Source: Strongyloides papillosus (lineage: Eukaryota > Nematoda > Chromadorea > Rhabditida > Strongyloididae). Taken from it: a DNA stretch of 64,000 bases. Positions 35,701 through 46,815 of this stretch are shown here, piece after piece. The notes beneath the pieces are model-generated. The model was given only the letters and a program-made list of their open reading frames with translations. It was not told where the DNA came from and made no database searches. The DNA lies in contig SRSI01000052.1 of the NCBI GenBank assembly GCA_005656395.1, positions 124,001-188,000 of the forward strand, given 5' to 3'. The translations under genes were made by a program, and so were the position numbers. The number at the start of each line of letters is the position of its first letter. Position 1 is the first letter of the stretch.

Positions 35701-36563
35701 GTCTTATTGTTCAGGTAATGGCTAGTGAATTAGCTAGAATCAAGCATTTAGGAGCTGAAGAAGCATCACTAAATTTATTACATTTAAGTCCTTTTGAAGT
35801 TAAAGAAATGATTCATGCTTTGTTAAGTGGACGATTGTTAGAAGAAACAAGTAGTAGATCATCTGTAGGTGTTGGTATAAGAGAAAAACGTACAGGAATG
35901 GAAAGTTTCAGAAAACAGATAGAAGAAAGAAAAAGTTTAAGAAGAAGTTTACGTTCAGAAGTTTCAAAACATGATAATATTGTTAATGCAAAAGAAGAAA
36001 GTAGTAGTGATAGTGAATTAGATGATGATTACCAATATGGTATATGGTTAAGACATAGAAGAATTGATGGAGCACTTAATAGGGTTCCACAATCATTTTA
36101 TGCTACTATATGGAGTACATTAAGAAGATTTTACCGTGGTATTACTGTTGGTGGACATTATTTAGATTGGAGTTTAACACAAGAAATGACAACAAGAGAA
36201 ATTAAATTTTCACTTCAAGTAGAGCATATTTTGAATCAAATTGTAGAACCGGAATATCGTGAAATTTTAGTTGAAGCTTTTATGTTGCTTGGGAATATCG
36301 ATAAATTAATACAATGTGCTCCAAGAATTGATCATTCCCAGCCATTTGAATTAGATAGAATTGTTCGTGTTGCAAATGCATTATTTGTAGAACATAATCG
36401 TGAAATGAATACAATTGTTATGGAATGTTGTGGGAGCAATAATTTTTGTGATGGTGCTAGAGGAATTTGCCAATATTTCTATGATTCTGCACCAGCCGGT
36501 GAATATGGAACAGCACATTACATGATAAAAGCTCTCATGGATCTCTTTGCTTCTGACTTCTAA
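32771..36563 (+). CDS. Phosphorylase b kinase regulatory subunit alpha
   Basis: Exons 32771-32894, 32934-33057 and 33095-36563 (introns 39 and 37 nt) join to 1238 aa, close to human PHKA. The N-terminal glucoamylase-like domain matches strongly: ITGLFENN, HAWVRDNLYAVQALWAL, CMIRQADKVELFK, LAQMTASGLQIVRNFDEV, FGIWERGDK-type DYGIWERGDKTNQG, and LPRESFSKEVDAALLSMIS. The middle has GGLVPFVWAQSLYIICLL and FTPQFMDRKR. A Ser-rich variable region (about 600-710) precedes the conserved C-terminal half. The subunit restrains the catalytic gamma subunit until calcium or phosphorylation releases it, controlling glycogen breakdown. The alpha rather than beta assignment rests on the closer wording of these motifs. 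Convergent with the cullin gene. Confidence 0.95.
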
Positions 36564-37070
36564 TTTCATATTTTCTTGAAATTAAATATTAATATACGTT
36601 TTTTATCGTTCATATTCGTCAAGTTATATTTAACCTTGACAAATGAAAAAAAAATAGGTTTATAGAAATCATATGTTTTTAATCAAAACAATAATATTTT
36701 CAAAAATTCTACAAAAGTGGGAATTATTTAAAGTCTACCAAAATTTTCTAGTAATTTTATATTTTTTTTTAGTAATTTAAGAAAAATGATTATATTGACG
36801 TTTCATATTTTTTATTTATTTAAATGGTTCTTTTAGTATTCTCATCAAGTTTTTGGTATTTTATTGTAAAAAGTTTAATTATGTAATTTAAAACGATAAT
36901 TTGTAACTGTTAAAAATATTATTTAACTGAATTCTACAAAAAAAAATCCAAAGTTACACATTATATAACTTCTACACTAACTTACGCAGTCTTTCCCTTG
37001 ATTATATAACATTAAAAAATAAATCACAACAAAAATTTTATTGAGTAAGGTCGAAAAAAACATATAATAA
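36564..37070. other. Intergenic, 3' ends of two convergent genes
   Basis: AT-rich spacer with no gene. A 9-bp hairpin, GTCAAGTTA..TAACCTTGAC, at about 36618-36641 lies just after the phosphorylase kinase stop codon. Confidence 0.4.
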
Positions 37071-39722
37071 TTATGGAACATACATTATGACTTCTTTATT
37101 AACTTTATCTCTTTCAAGAAAACCTTTTGTTATCAGTCCTTCAACAATAACTTTAAACTCACTAAGACTAACAGCTAATTTTGTTTCTTTCATAGCCAAT
37201 TGATGAAGACTAACCAATGTTTCTTGCTTGTTAAGTTTGAGAATTCGACAAGTAGCTGCTTCAAGAAGATTTTTTTGTGCTTCTTTTTTGTCTGCAGCAG
37301 ACAACTCTTGCAATATAGGTGCTGCTTTCATATGTAATTGTCTGACGTTGATTCTTTGTTGAGGATGAGTAAATTGAGTATTAACAGTATAACACTTATT
37401 TGAAAAAATCAAAATATTTTCTCTACTTAATGATCTTATGGATCTTTCAATATCTTCTTTTCCCATTCCTGTTAGTTTTTGAACTTCAGTGGATGTTAGA
37501 TGTTCATGACTATTAAATAAGAGAAGTACAGTTGCTTGAACCAAAGTCATAATTAATTCTTTTACACATGTATCAAACGTAGCTGTAATAACAACATCCG
37601 TCAAATTTGGTTGGTAATGAAGTCTTTTTTTCTTATGTTTTGGATTGTAAAACTTCTCAAATAATTCTTGAAATTGAATAAATTCTTGAGGATAAATAAT
37701 ATTTGATGTCAATGTCACCGGCCATTTAATAGATGTTAAAATTTTAACATCACTATTATTGTAAATATACATATCATGATATTCTGTTTTTGAAACATAT
37801 TTTCTGAAATCTTGTAGAATTTGTCTTGAAAGTTCAATATCTAATAACATGCTTTCCATATGACTTATAATTTTATCACCAATTTGTTCTCTAAGCAATT
37901 GAATCATCTGTCTCTCTGCACTTTCATCATATGCGGTATCATTAAGAATCCTCTTTGCTAATAAACTATGATACTTGCTTTCAAATGGTCCTTTACCATC
38001 AACATGTCTTAATATTTGAACAACTTGTTCGAAAATTTCATTATCATCCTTTCGTAAATGCCAATTTTTCAGTACTTTATCTAAATATTTAGCAATTGTT
38101 GAACCAACACAAATTTTATTCGTACTTTTATTTAATGCTCTTCTGAAACTAATATTGATACAATCAATATATAATGGATCTCTATCATAGCAGTCTAGAA
38201 GTTTCTCAAAACAAAATTTCCTCAGTTCAATAAGGTCATTAATAAATTTCGTCTCATTTCCCGAATCTTCGATAATTTTACCTATTGAAGCTAGAATAAA
38301 ATTAAGGAATGACTGAATAAATACTTTTGCATTTTCCTTTGCAACAGGTAGTAATTTGTATAACTTTTTCAAATGACAAATATTTTGTTCTTCATATAAT
38401 ACATTCATTTTATCATTACATTGATCCAAAAGATCAGTTATGGCAGTACAATATTCTAAACGAGCTGCCTCTAACATAGATATCTCAGCTTGGAAATAAA
38501 CTGTATATTCTACATCAGAATTAACACTGAAGTTTGGATCAATTTTCCTATCGTTTGTAGTCAAACTCAAAATAGAATTCCCAGAATATTTTATGCCATC
38601 ATAAGTTACAGGCGGAATATTTTTTCCCGAGTTAATATTTTTACACAAAGAAAATGTGTTCAAGCTAGTAGGACCTTGAGTGAATCTAATGGAACTGCTA
38701 TCATTTGTTGGGTAAGCTTCTAAAATATTTATAAATGGTGATTCAATGATTTTCTTATAATCTTCATCAGTACTTTTAATTAAACTTTGTTTTGAATAAC
38801 TTAATGGTAACAATATCAATGCCTCCTTCAATTTCCTTAATTCATCACAAACATAATCAGTCCAATCAATTATTGAATCATACTCAACAAGGCGTTTAGC
38901 ATCTTCAGTATTATATTTCTTAAATTTTTCAAAAATATCATTTCTTAGTGATTTATCCATTCCAATTTCTGCCATTAAACTCCAAGTCTTTTGGTAAAAT
39001 CCACAATCGAAATTACTATCTTTAACTATATTTCGAAGACAATTAATAAAACAGGTGCCAATTCTATCTTGATAAGATGAATATTCAAATGATTCAAATA
39101 CCTGGCAAATTACATTATTGACGAGTTTCCTTATAGGTAACAATGTCGAATTGGCTAACAAACCATTTTGATTGAGTTTCTTAAAATATATTTCTAATTG
39201 ATATATTTTAGAATTAACAGAATTATAAAATTGTACAAATTTAGATAAGAAATCGTAGTCACTTATCGTAAAATCACTTTCAACATTTATATATTTACAC
39301 AACTCCTTAGGAATGTATTCTTTAAATTTCTTTTCTAAATGTGAATAAAATAATGCGACATGTTTTATGTCTATTAATAACTCCACATACTTCATGTTTT
39401 TGAAACCATTGAAAATTAAATTATCTGACTCTAGAAATTCATCAACAACTTTAATTAATGAGTTTAACAATTCATCTAGTCTATATTCAATTTTTATCTT
39501 CTTCGGGAATTCAAATTCATCGTGTATGTCAGCAGTTATGGAACTATAAAATTTTCCAAGCACTTTTCGTTCCTTAGAAGTCATCATTTTAAGATTATTA
39601 CAATAAGATTTTTCATTTGTAGAGATACTGTCAGATAGTGCAGAACGATGCTCATTCAATAGTTTTAGAAAATTTGAGTCATCAGATTTCACTATATTCT
39701 GGGAGCTTGAGGACCAATCCAT
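37071..39722 (-). CDS. Divergent cullin (ubiquitin ligase scaffold)
   Basis: Single exon, 883 aa. The C-terminal cullin-homology region is clear: GPFESKYHSLLAKRILND, then ESMLLDIELSRQILQDF, and a winged-helix end. The neddylation-like site is AATCRILKLNK (lysine near 829, equivalent to VRIMK), and the protein ends FLERDKVNKEVIMYVP. The N-terminal cullin repeats are weakly conserved. A long segment (about 270-410, Asn/Ser-rich, including FTQGPTSLNTFSLCKN) sits where other cullins have only a short link. At 883 aa it is longer than the ~750 of CUL1. Cullins hold a RING protein at the C-terminus and substrate adaptors at the N-terminus. The wording is nearest CUL1/CUL4 but the subfamily is undecided. 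No intron in 2.65 kb. Confidence 0.88.
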   Translation of the reverse strand: MDWSSSSQNIVKSDDSNFLKLLNEHRSALSDSISTNEKSYCNNLKMMTSKERKVLGKFYSSITADIHDEFEFPKKIKIEYRLDELLNSLIKVVDEFLESDNLIFNGFKNMKYVELLIDIKHVALFYSHLEKKFKEYIPKELCKYINVESDFTISDYDFLSKFVQFYNSVNSKIYQLEIYFKKLNQNGLLANSTLLPIRKLVNNVICQVFESFEYSSYQDRIGTCFINCLRNIVKDSNFDCGFYQKTWSLMAEIGMDKSLRNDIFEKFKKYNTEDAKRLVEYDSIIDWTDYVCDELRKLKEALILLPLSYSKQSLIKSTDEDYKKIIESPFINILEAYPTNDSSSIRFTQGPTSLNTFSLCKNINSGKNIPPVTYDGIKYSGNSILSLTTNDRKIDPNFSVNSDVEYTVYFQAEISMLEAARLEYCTAITDLLDQCNDKMNVLYEEQNICHLKKLYKLLPVAKENAKVFIQSFLNFILASIGKIIEDSGNETKFINDLIELRKFCFEKLLDCYDRDPLYIDCINISFRRALNKSTNKICVGSTIAKYLDKVLKNWHLRKDDNEIFEQVVQILRHVDGKGPFESKYHSLLAKRILNDTAYDESAERQMIQLLREQIGDKIISHMESMLLDIELSRQILQDFRKYVSKTEYHDMYIYNNSDVKILTSIKWPVTLTSNIIYPQEFIQFQELFEKFYNPKHKKKRLHYQPNLTDVVITATFDTCVKELIMTLVQATVLLLFNSHEHLTSTEVQKLTGMGKEDIERSIRSLSRENILIFSNKCYTVNTQFTHPQQRINVRQLHMKAAPILQELSAADKKEAQKNLLEAATCRILKLNKQETLVSLHQLAMKETKLAVSLSEFKVIVEGLITKGFLERDKVNKEVIMYVP

Positions 39723-40451
39723 AATACAAAAATACAGGAATAAATTCTATGTTTTAGTACAATTACTAGCCCAATGAAGAATGCATGAAATATTCATATT
39801 GGAATTTAGATTAAAATCGTTCTAAGACATTGGTGTAAAAATAACCTGTGACAACATTGGTAAATAGTGCTTTGTAGTGGAAAAAAAATTTCTTTACTTT
39901 ATTATCTGTAATAACAGTTAATTAAAAATTTTGAAAAATCAGGATTAATAGAATGAAGAATTGAGTCTTTTTATATCTTTATAGAATATAATAGTAGACT
40001 CCTTGGTAACAAAATAATAAGTAGTGTTGCTTTATCAACATAAATTTATATCCAAGGTGTGTTATATAAAAAATAAAATTAAATGTACATATTTAAAAGG
40101 AATTTTTAAAATGGTTTTTAATTTTACAAAAATTTAAAAGTATTTATACTCACAAAATGGTGCAGTATTAAAATTATATAATTGTTTTCATATCTATCAT
40201 ACGAAATTGCGCACAAAAAGAGTTATAAAGTAAATCAACATATACCTGCGATTGATATCAATATTTGAATTAACGATCAATACACATACAATAGTTAAAG
40301 TTATACATTCCATATAACAACATTTGTCGACGTGTATACTATTTCTTCAGTATTTTCAAGAACATAATTGTTTTTGAAAAATTATTACTGATTAAAACAT
40401 TCTATTTATATAAAATTTATAAAATAAAATAAATATTAAAATCTTTTAAAA
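39723..40451. other. Intergenic, divergent promoter region
   Basis: 730 bp between the divergent cullin and AP-1 mu genes. AT-rich, with no gene or sizeable repeat seen. Confidence 0.45.
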
Positions 40452-41805
40452 ATGTCTAGTTCAGCTTTATTTATTCTTGATTTTAAAGGTTTTGTAAGTT
40501 TTTTATTTTATCTTTTTTTAAATTTTTTTAGCCTTTAATGTCAAGAAATTATAGAGGAGATATTGAAATGAATGAAATAGAAAAGTTTCTTCCTCTAGTG
40601 CTAGAACAAGAAGAAGAAGGAAGTCAATCACCAGTTGTTGAAAAGGACGGAATAAACTTTTGTTTTATACGCCATAGAAATTTATATTGTAAGTAAATTT
40701 TTTTTAGAAAATATAAACAAAACATTTTTCAGTAGTTTCGATGTCAAAAAAAAACTCTAATGTTACAATGATGTTATCATTTTTATATAAGTGTGTTGAG
40801 GTATTTGTCGCTTACTTTAAAGATTTTGAAGAAGAGTCAGTACGTGATAATTATGTTGTTATTTATGAATTATTGGATGAGATGATGGATTTTGGTTATC
40901 CACAAATTACTGAAGGAAAAATTCTTCAGGAATACATTACTCAAGAAACACATCAATTAGAATTAGCTCCACGACCACCTATGGCTGTGACAAATGCTGT
41001 TTCTTGGAGGTCTGAAGGAATAAAGTATAGAAAAAATGAAGTATTCTTAGATGTTATAGAATCTGTTAGTTTGTTAGCCAATGCTAATGGCACTGTATTA
41101 AGAAGTGAAATAAATGGAGCAATAAAGATGAGAGTTGTATTATCGGGAATGCCAGAACTACGACTAGGATTGAATGATAAATTTTTATTCCAAAATATGG
41201 GACGTACCGTTAGATCAGGAAAAGCTGTTGAATTAGAAGATGTTAAATTTCATCAATGTGTTAGATTATCAAGGTTTGAAAGTGAAAGAACCATATCATT
41301 CATTCCCCCAGATGGAGATTTTGAATTAATGAGTTATCGTTTAAATACACAAATTAAACCTTTAATATGGGTTGAATGTTCTGTTGAAAAGTATGCTCAT
41401 TCAAGAATTGAATTTATGGTTAAAGCTAAAAGTCAATTTAAAAGGCAGTCAATTGCAAATTCTGTAGAAGTTATGATACCAGTACCTTCAGATGCAGACT
41501 CACCAAAGTTTAAAACAACAGTTGGATCAGTAAGGTATGCTCCCGAGCATTCGGCATTCATCTGGACTATTAAAAGTTTCCCAGGAGGAAGAGAATATCT
41601 TATGCGAGCACATTTCTCACTTCCTTCTATATCCTCAGATGAAACAGAACAGAAAAAACCAATCCATGTACGCTTCGAAGTTCCATATTTTACAACTTCT
41701 GGTCTACAAGTAAGATATTTAAAAATTATAGAAAAATCGGGATATCAAGCTCTTCCTTGGGTTCGCTATGTTACACAAAATGGAGATTATCAAATTAGAA
41801 TGTAA
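40452..41805 (+). CDS. AP-1 clathrin adaptor, mu subunit
   Basis: Exons 40452-40493, 40532-40688 and 40733-41805 (introns 38 and 44 nt) join to 423 aa, the family length. The N-terminal longin domain begins MSSSALFILDFKGF and continues SRNYRGDIEMNEI. The linker PRPPMAVTNAVSWRSEGI and the mu-homology domain follow (NEVFLDVIESVSLLANANGT, GMPELRLGLNDKF, ISFIPPDGDFELMSYR, FTTSGLQVRYLKIIEKSGYQ). These match AP-1 mu (UNC-101/APM-1) more closely than AP-2 mu. The protein recognises Yxx-phi sorting signals and acts in trans-Golgi and endosomal clathrin coats. It could be either of the two nematode AP-1 mu paralogues. VMA21 follows 262 bp downstream on the same strand. Confidence 0.96.
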
Positions 41806-42067
41806 AAGTTTTATTTATCTAATCTACTTTAATATTATAAATATATTTTTATTGAATTGTTCTATATAAATTTTTAAGATGTATATTGTTAGTATAACAA
41901 AACAATAATAAAAAATATATTTTATTTATTTATGATGGTACAGGGAAAAAATTAAAAAGTAGATCATGTCACCAGTTAAAAGACCATAAACTAACTTTTA
42001 GTAGATAAGCCGCGCCTTCGTTTTTAAAATCATAGATTTGTGTTTTCATAAATTGAATTACTTAATT

Positions 42068-42346
42068 ATGGTTTCTATGTCTGAATTTATTCCTAATTTC
42101 AATGATCCGGTAGTGAAAACTTCTATATATAATTTATTTGCATATAGTTTCACTATATTAGTATTTCCATTGGGATCAATGTTTTTTCTAAAATATATTG
42201 TCTTCGAGAAATATATGGAACTTGAAAATAAAGATGCAATGATGTTTTCAGCAATTATCGCCATAATAGAAGTTCATGCAGTATTATTTTATTGGATCTA
42301 TCATAGTTACAAAGAACACAAACCAAAAACTTTCAAAAATGACTGA
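42068..42346 (+). CDS. VMA21-like V-ATPase assembly factor
   Basis: Single exon, 92 aa. Two TM helices fit VMA21: FAYSFTILVFPLGSMFFLKY (about 22-41) and a second helix around AIIAIIEVHAVLFYWIY (about 58-75). They are joined by the short loop IVFEKYMELENKDAMM, and a charged, lysine-rich tail faces the cytosol. VMA21 chaperones assembly of the V-ATPase membrane sector in the ER. The start is the first ATG of the frame (42068); ATG 42077 is an alternative. Confidence 0.8.
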   Translation: MVSMSEFIPNFNDPVVKTSIYNLFAYSFTILVFPLGSMFFLKYIVFEKYMELENKDAMMFSAIIAIIEVHAVLFYWIYHSYKEHKPKTFKND

Positions 42347-42708
42347 AATTTTGTATTCTTACAATCAATATACTCTATATCGGTCAACACTTTAATTAAT
42401 TTGTCAAAAAAATTTTTTAAAAAAATGGTAAGACTAACGGTAAAACCATTACAATATCCATAAAAATCTTAAAATTTTTAATTATGAATAATTTAATAAA
42501 TAAATGGCGAGAATGGAAATTTTTTCTTCGCAGGAGACATCATGTATTTAATAATTCGATGTACATCCCAAATTGTTTTAACTTTTTTAATTTAAATAAA
42601 TACATACAATGTAATTTAAATATAATTTTATAATTTATTACGTTTAATGACGTCACATATTTATTTATAATATTTTTTTAAACGAAATATTTTTTTAGTC
42701 ATTTTAGG
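42347..42708. other. Intergenic
   Basis: AT-rich 360-bp spacer between the tandem VMA21-like and PDCD2 genes. No features recognised. Confidence 0.4.
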
Positions 42709-43887
42709 ATGCCTGTTGATCCTGATGTCTACTTAGGATTTGGCGAAGAAATTCATCCTTCACATTCGTATAAATTGAAGAGCCACTTTTTTCCACTAGG
42801 AAAAATTGGTGGTAAGCCTTCGTGGTTAAATCCAAAAAGTTTACCTACTTCACAGGAATTATCTTGTAAGGTATGTGGAAAACAAATGGCATTTTTGCTT
42901 CAAATATATTGCACCAATTCTGATGATCCACAACACGCCTTTCATAGAACTTTTTTTATTTTTCTATGTAAGAACAAGGATTGTTGTTCAGAGAATGATG
43001 CTTCGAATATTAAAGTCTTTAGATGCCAATTACCCCAAGTGAATGATTTTTATCCCACTGAAAGAATGTTTGATCCAGATATGGATAGTGATGTTGAAGA
43101 TCCAATGTTTGATGAGAATTCTTATCCTCATTTATGTGAAATTTGTGGTTGTTTTGCTACGAAGAAGTGTGCTAAATGTGGTAATAAGTGGTATTGTTGT
43201 AGAGAACATCAAATTGTTGATTGGAAATCTAACCATGCAAAATATTGTGGAGTAAGTGAAAAATCAAATGATGATAATGTTGTTAATGGATATGTTAACG
43301 AGCTTAAAGATATCCTCCCTTTAAATGAATGTTTATTCAAGGAGTATAAAATGGAAATTGATATTGAGTATTTGAAAGGTTCGATATTAAATGAAATTGA
43401 GGATATTGAAAATGGAGGTAACGATGCAGAAGAAGAGGATGAAGCTCATATTTTAAATCAGATGAAAGAAATGAAGATTTTATCACAAAAGATAAAAGAT
43501 ATTAATCCAGAGGATGTTGAAGATATTGAGGAGGATAAAGAAGATATTTCATTTAAGATTTTTAATAAAGTTATTTCAATGAATCCAGATCAAATATTGA
43601 GATACAAACGCAAGGGAAATCCTCTTATTGCTACGGATTTATCTCCTTTTCCAAAAGAAATTCCTAAGTGTACCAATTGTGGGGCTAATAGAACATTTGA
43701 ATTCCAATTGATGCCGTACTTATTAGATCTTATTGATGTAACTTACATTGGAAAATCTATAGATTGGGCTTCTGTCTATATTTATAGTTGCTCACAAAGT
43801 TGTGAAATCAAAAATCAAGGATATCAAGAAGAATTTTTATACAAGCAAGACTTTGTCCTCAGTGATGAAGATAAAAAATTATTGTAG
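42709..43887 (+). CDS. PDCD2 (programmed cell death protein 2), MYND zinc finger
   Basis: Single exon, 392 aa. The N-terminal PDCD2 segment has YLGFGEEI, then KIGGKPSWLNPKSLP, then the paired-cysteine CKVCGKQMAFLLQIYC and FIFLCKNKDCC. A MYND zinc finger follows at about 144-180: CEICGCFATKKCAKCGNKWY, then CCREHQIVDWKSNHAKYC. A long acidic helical insert (about 225-285) precedes the C-terminal PDCD2_C domain with CTNCGANRTFEFQLMPYLLD, DWASVYIYSCSQSC and GYQEEFLYKQDF. PDCD2 acts as a chaperone for ribosomal protein uS5 (RPS2) in 40S biogenesis. All zinc ligands are present. Confidence 0.93.
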   Translation: MPVDPDVYLGFGEEIHPSHSYKLKSHFFPLGKIGGKPSWLNPKSLPTSQELSCKVCGKQMAFLLQIYCTNSDDPQHAFHRTFFIFLCKNKDCCSENDASNIKVFRCQLPQVNDFYPTERMFDPDMDSDVEDPMFDENSYPHLCEICGCFATKKCAKCGNKWYCCREHQIVDWKSNHAKYCGVSEKSNDDNVVNGYVNELKDILPLNECLFKEYKMEIDIEYLKGSILNEIEDIENGGNDAEEEDEAHILNQMKEMKILSQKIKDINPEDVEDIEEDKEDISFKIFNKVISMNPDQILRYKRKGNPLIATDLSPFPKEIPKCTNCGANRTFEFQLMPYLLDLIDVTYIGKSIDWASVYIYSCSQSCEIKNQGYQEEFLYKQDFVLSDEDKKLL

Positions 43888-44212
43888 ATGATTTTACTAT
43901 ATACTTGTTAAGTTTTGTTATTGTTTTTTTTTTAACATTTGTTTCAAAATGGAAACTTATATTATAATAAATATATTACAACAAAATCATTTTTTTTGTT
44001 AAAAGTTATAAAAAATAGACATTATTGAAGTATAAAATTTACTGAAATGTTATTTTCTAGTAAAATATACAAAAATCGCACAAAAAAATTGACGCAAAAA
44101 TATTATGTTTTTTATTGAAAAGTAAGTAGTATTATATTCTTTTGGTTTAATTAATATAAATTAACGTATTAACCTCCTAAAAATACTTCTTTTAATAGAA
44201 ATTTATATATAA
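43888..44212. other. Intergenic, convergent 3' ends
   Basis: AT-rich 325-bp spacer between the convergent PDCD2 and zinc-finger genes. No features recognised. Confidence 0.4.
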
Positions 44213-45814
44213 TTATTGTATTTTAGTTTCAGATCCTTCATTATGAATAACCGTTATATATTTTTGGAAATCTTCATCTTGAATGGATATTTCCCCATGT
44301 ATTTTTAGATGTGCTTTCATTCCTCTTTCAGAAAATCCTTTGTATGAACATATTTTACAAGTAAATGATTTTGAGTAATCATGAATGTTTTTAAGATGTT
44401 GAGTCATTTCAGCTGTTGAGGATGTATAACAATTACATTTTGGACACGGCCGTAATGTCTGTAAATATATTTTATCATAAAATAGTTGAAAATTTGTTTT
44501 ACCTTACGTTGTAACTCTTTAGTAATCGTCTCATCTGGTTTTATCGTTCTATTTTTACAATATGTTTTGACATGTGCTGCAAAAGTTTCTTCTGTTGAAA
44601 ATGAAGCACTACAACAACATTGAAATTTTTTTTCCGGTAATACTTGGTTAATACATACAGAAGTAGTTGATGGCGAAATATTTGACATTTGTGATGGTAA
44701 TGATTCAATAAACATTTTTTTACACTGAAAATCTATAGATTGATTATTTGTAGTCAGATCAATTTTATTTCCATCTACTGAGGTTGTTCTTTTTCTAGTT
44801 AATTCAATAGAATTCTGATTCATATTACTAGTTGATATCGGTAAATCAACACTTTTTTCTGTTTCAACATTTATACAAAAACCATCATTTCCAATATTAA
44901 GTTTTTTTTGAATGTCAATTCCTAAACACATCTCTGATTTTACATAAATTGTACTATTGGTATTAAGATTAAAATCTTTATTAATGGCAATTGGTATAAT
45001 AATTTGTGGCTGACCTAACATTTGAATCCCATGCGAATTATTATGTGTTGCAATTGGTAAAAAGATACAATTTTTGGCAATATCTCTTATCTGTGGAGAT
45101 ACTTGTAATGAATTATGTTGTTGATGTAATGGTAATTGCGGTGGGGGAACTAAAATATAATGATAAAGAATTTTATAATGATAATGTTTCTATACTTAAT
45201 TATCTCACATCAAGATGTTTAAAATTTGATAAGGTTATCTTAAAACATGCAATTTTAAACTTACAAAGTGTTTTTGATGACGATAAACTTGTCATCTGTA
45301 AATTGTTTCCTATTGAAGGTGAGCATGTTTGACTTCTTGGGAATATGAGATCATTACAATAAAATTGCTTATGAATTTTTAATGTATCTCCATTTGAAAA
45401 TGAAGCATTACATTTGGAACAAATAAATTTCTTAAAACTTTCAGATATGGTAGATGTTGATAAATTATCTACCGTCCAAAGTATAAATCTACATTGATCT
45501 ATAGGATTTAAATAGTATCCTGTGATTTCTTTTCCTAAAAATTTATTATTACTACTTTATTTTTGCAAAAAGTCTTTACCATCATATACCATGAAACTGT
45601 TAGCTTGCTTTGGATTTTCTGCAATTTTTAAATGACTAAGGAATGTTGATTCGAGTACTGTATATGTGAAAGAATGTGTCTTTCCTGCTAGATCTTTGAT
45701 CATAAATTTTATGTTTTCTGGATCATGTGGTAAAGATATTCGAACTGGGTAAGGACCAATTGTTTGAAAACTCGTCAAACTTAAAACTCCAGGATTTAGT
45801 AGTCCTGACATCAT
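44213..45814 (-). CDS. Friend-of-GATA (FOG/ZFPM)-like zinc-finger protein
   Basis: Four exons (45814-45580, 45534-45265, 45149-44503, 44458-44213; introns 45, 115 and 44 nt) join in frame to 465 aa. After a folded N-terminal region (about 20-110, possibly PR-like) comes a CCHC finger (C117, C120, H133, C138; CX2CX12HX4C; FSNGDTLKIHKQFYC). A second CCHC-type finger (FSTEETFAAHVKTYC) has a compressed CXC start. Two C-terminal C2H2 fingers follow: CPKCNCYTSSTAEMTQH and CKICSYKGFSERGMKAH. Mixed CCHC and CCHH fingers with this spacing are typical of FOG/U-shaped cofactors, whose CCHC fingers bind the GATA N-finger. There are only four fingers against nine in vertebrates. The start was set at ATG 45814 after an acceptor-like CTTTTTCAG; the ATG at 45898 would add a hydrophobic, intron-like leader. 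Confidence 0.7.
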
Positions 45815-45903
45815 AATGTAATTTTTATTATCTGAAAAAGTTATTAATAGAAATTTTAGAAAAATTATGATATATAATTTTAAAAGCATACAATTCATAT
45901 GAT

Positions 45904-46443
45904 GATAAGTGTAAAAAGGAAGAATGTCTTTACTTTTGAATGCTTATCTATTGATAACAATTTAGCTTTTACGATCCATTATACCAATTTATCTCTGATA
46001 AATGACTGTACAAATTCTATTATCTCGCTGTAATTAGAAAGCTTGTTGAAGAATAAACATAACACACTATTATAAAAAGACAAAAATTGATAAGAGCAAA
46101 ACAGCAAATTCACAAAACAAACTTCGATAACATGATAAAACAACAGTCGAAAAGTGCGCTAAAATGAACATTTTTGATATGAAATACTAAAATGATAAGA
46201 AAAATGATCGAAAGCGTATACACATTAGTGTAATGATCAAATATTGTTATCTTACTTTATAGCCTAAACATTGAAACCCATATGCCATAAAAAAAGATAA
46301 TGCATTTTTCATCACTTTATTTTTCTTATCTAAACCACAAATCTCTATGTGCTTATCTATGAATTTGTTAGGCGGGATAAGAGTATGAAAAATAACGACC
46401 TTCACCTGATAGAAATATAAACGATGAAGATTGTGGTAGATAA
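45904..46443. promoter_or_regulatory. Cluster of 16 GATA-factor motifs
   Basis: GATAA or TTATC starts at 45904, 45944, 45953, 45989, 45997, 46020, 46089, 46126, 46134, 46194, 46247, 46296, 46326, 46353, 46376 and 46439. Several have the extended TGATAA(G) form. Two or three would be expected by chance in 540 bp at this composition (my estimate with A/T 0.39, G/C 0.11). The block lies directly upstream of the FOG-like gene and is probably its promoter or enhancer. Confidence 0.65.
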
Positions 46444-46815
46444 GAAATCTCTGTGCGCAAGTCTAACTAGTGACTGGCAATAGGAGAAATGATATTAATC
46501 AGCTTTATACTCAAAGGACATGGTAGTTGTTTATATCATATAGTGATTGTCATGAAATCTTAGAAATCTATTTAAATAACATTTATATCATCTAAAATTA
46601 TCTATGTTCATATCTAAAATTGCTCTCTTGAGAGATTTTAAGTTCTATGTAAAAAAACAAAACTTTAAAAACTACCAAATATAATTTTTATTGCGTTATT
46701 ATACACCTGCCTATATATAATATAACTTGAATCAGTTAAAAAAAATTAATTTAATTTTATAAGTACCACAAAAATATGGACAAACAATTGTTATCAATAT
46801 GTCGGAAAAAATATA
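46444..46815. other. Intergenic, no gene seen
   Basis: About 370 bp between the GATA-motif cluster and the end of the PGAM5 gene. No features recognised. Confidence 0.4.

Noticed and set aside
45557..45898. Separate secreted-protein gene starting with a hydrophobic leader
   Set aside because: A GT donor at 45579 and an acceptor at 45535 join it in frame to the zinc-finger exons; the leader is AT-rich and ends in an acceptor-like CTTTTTCAG.
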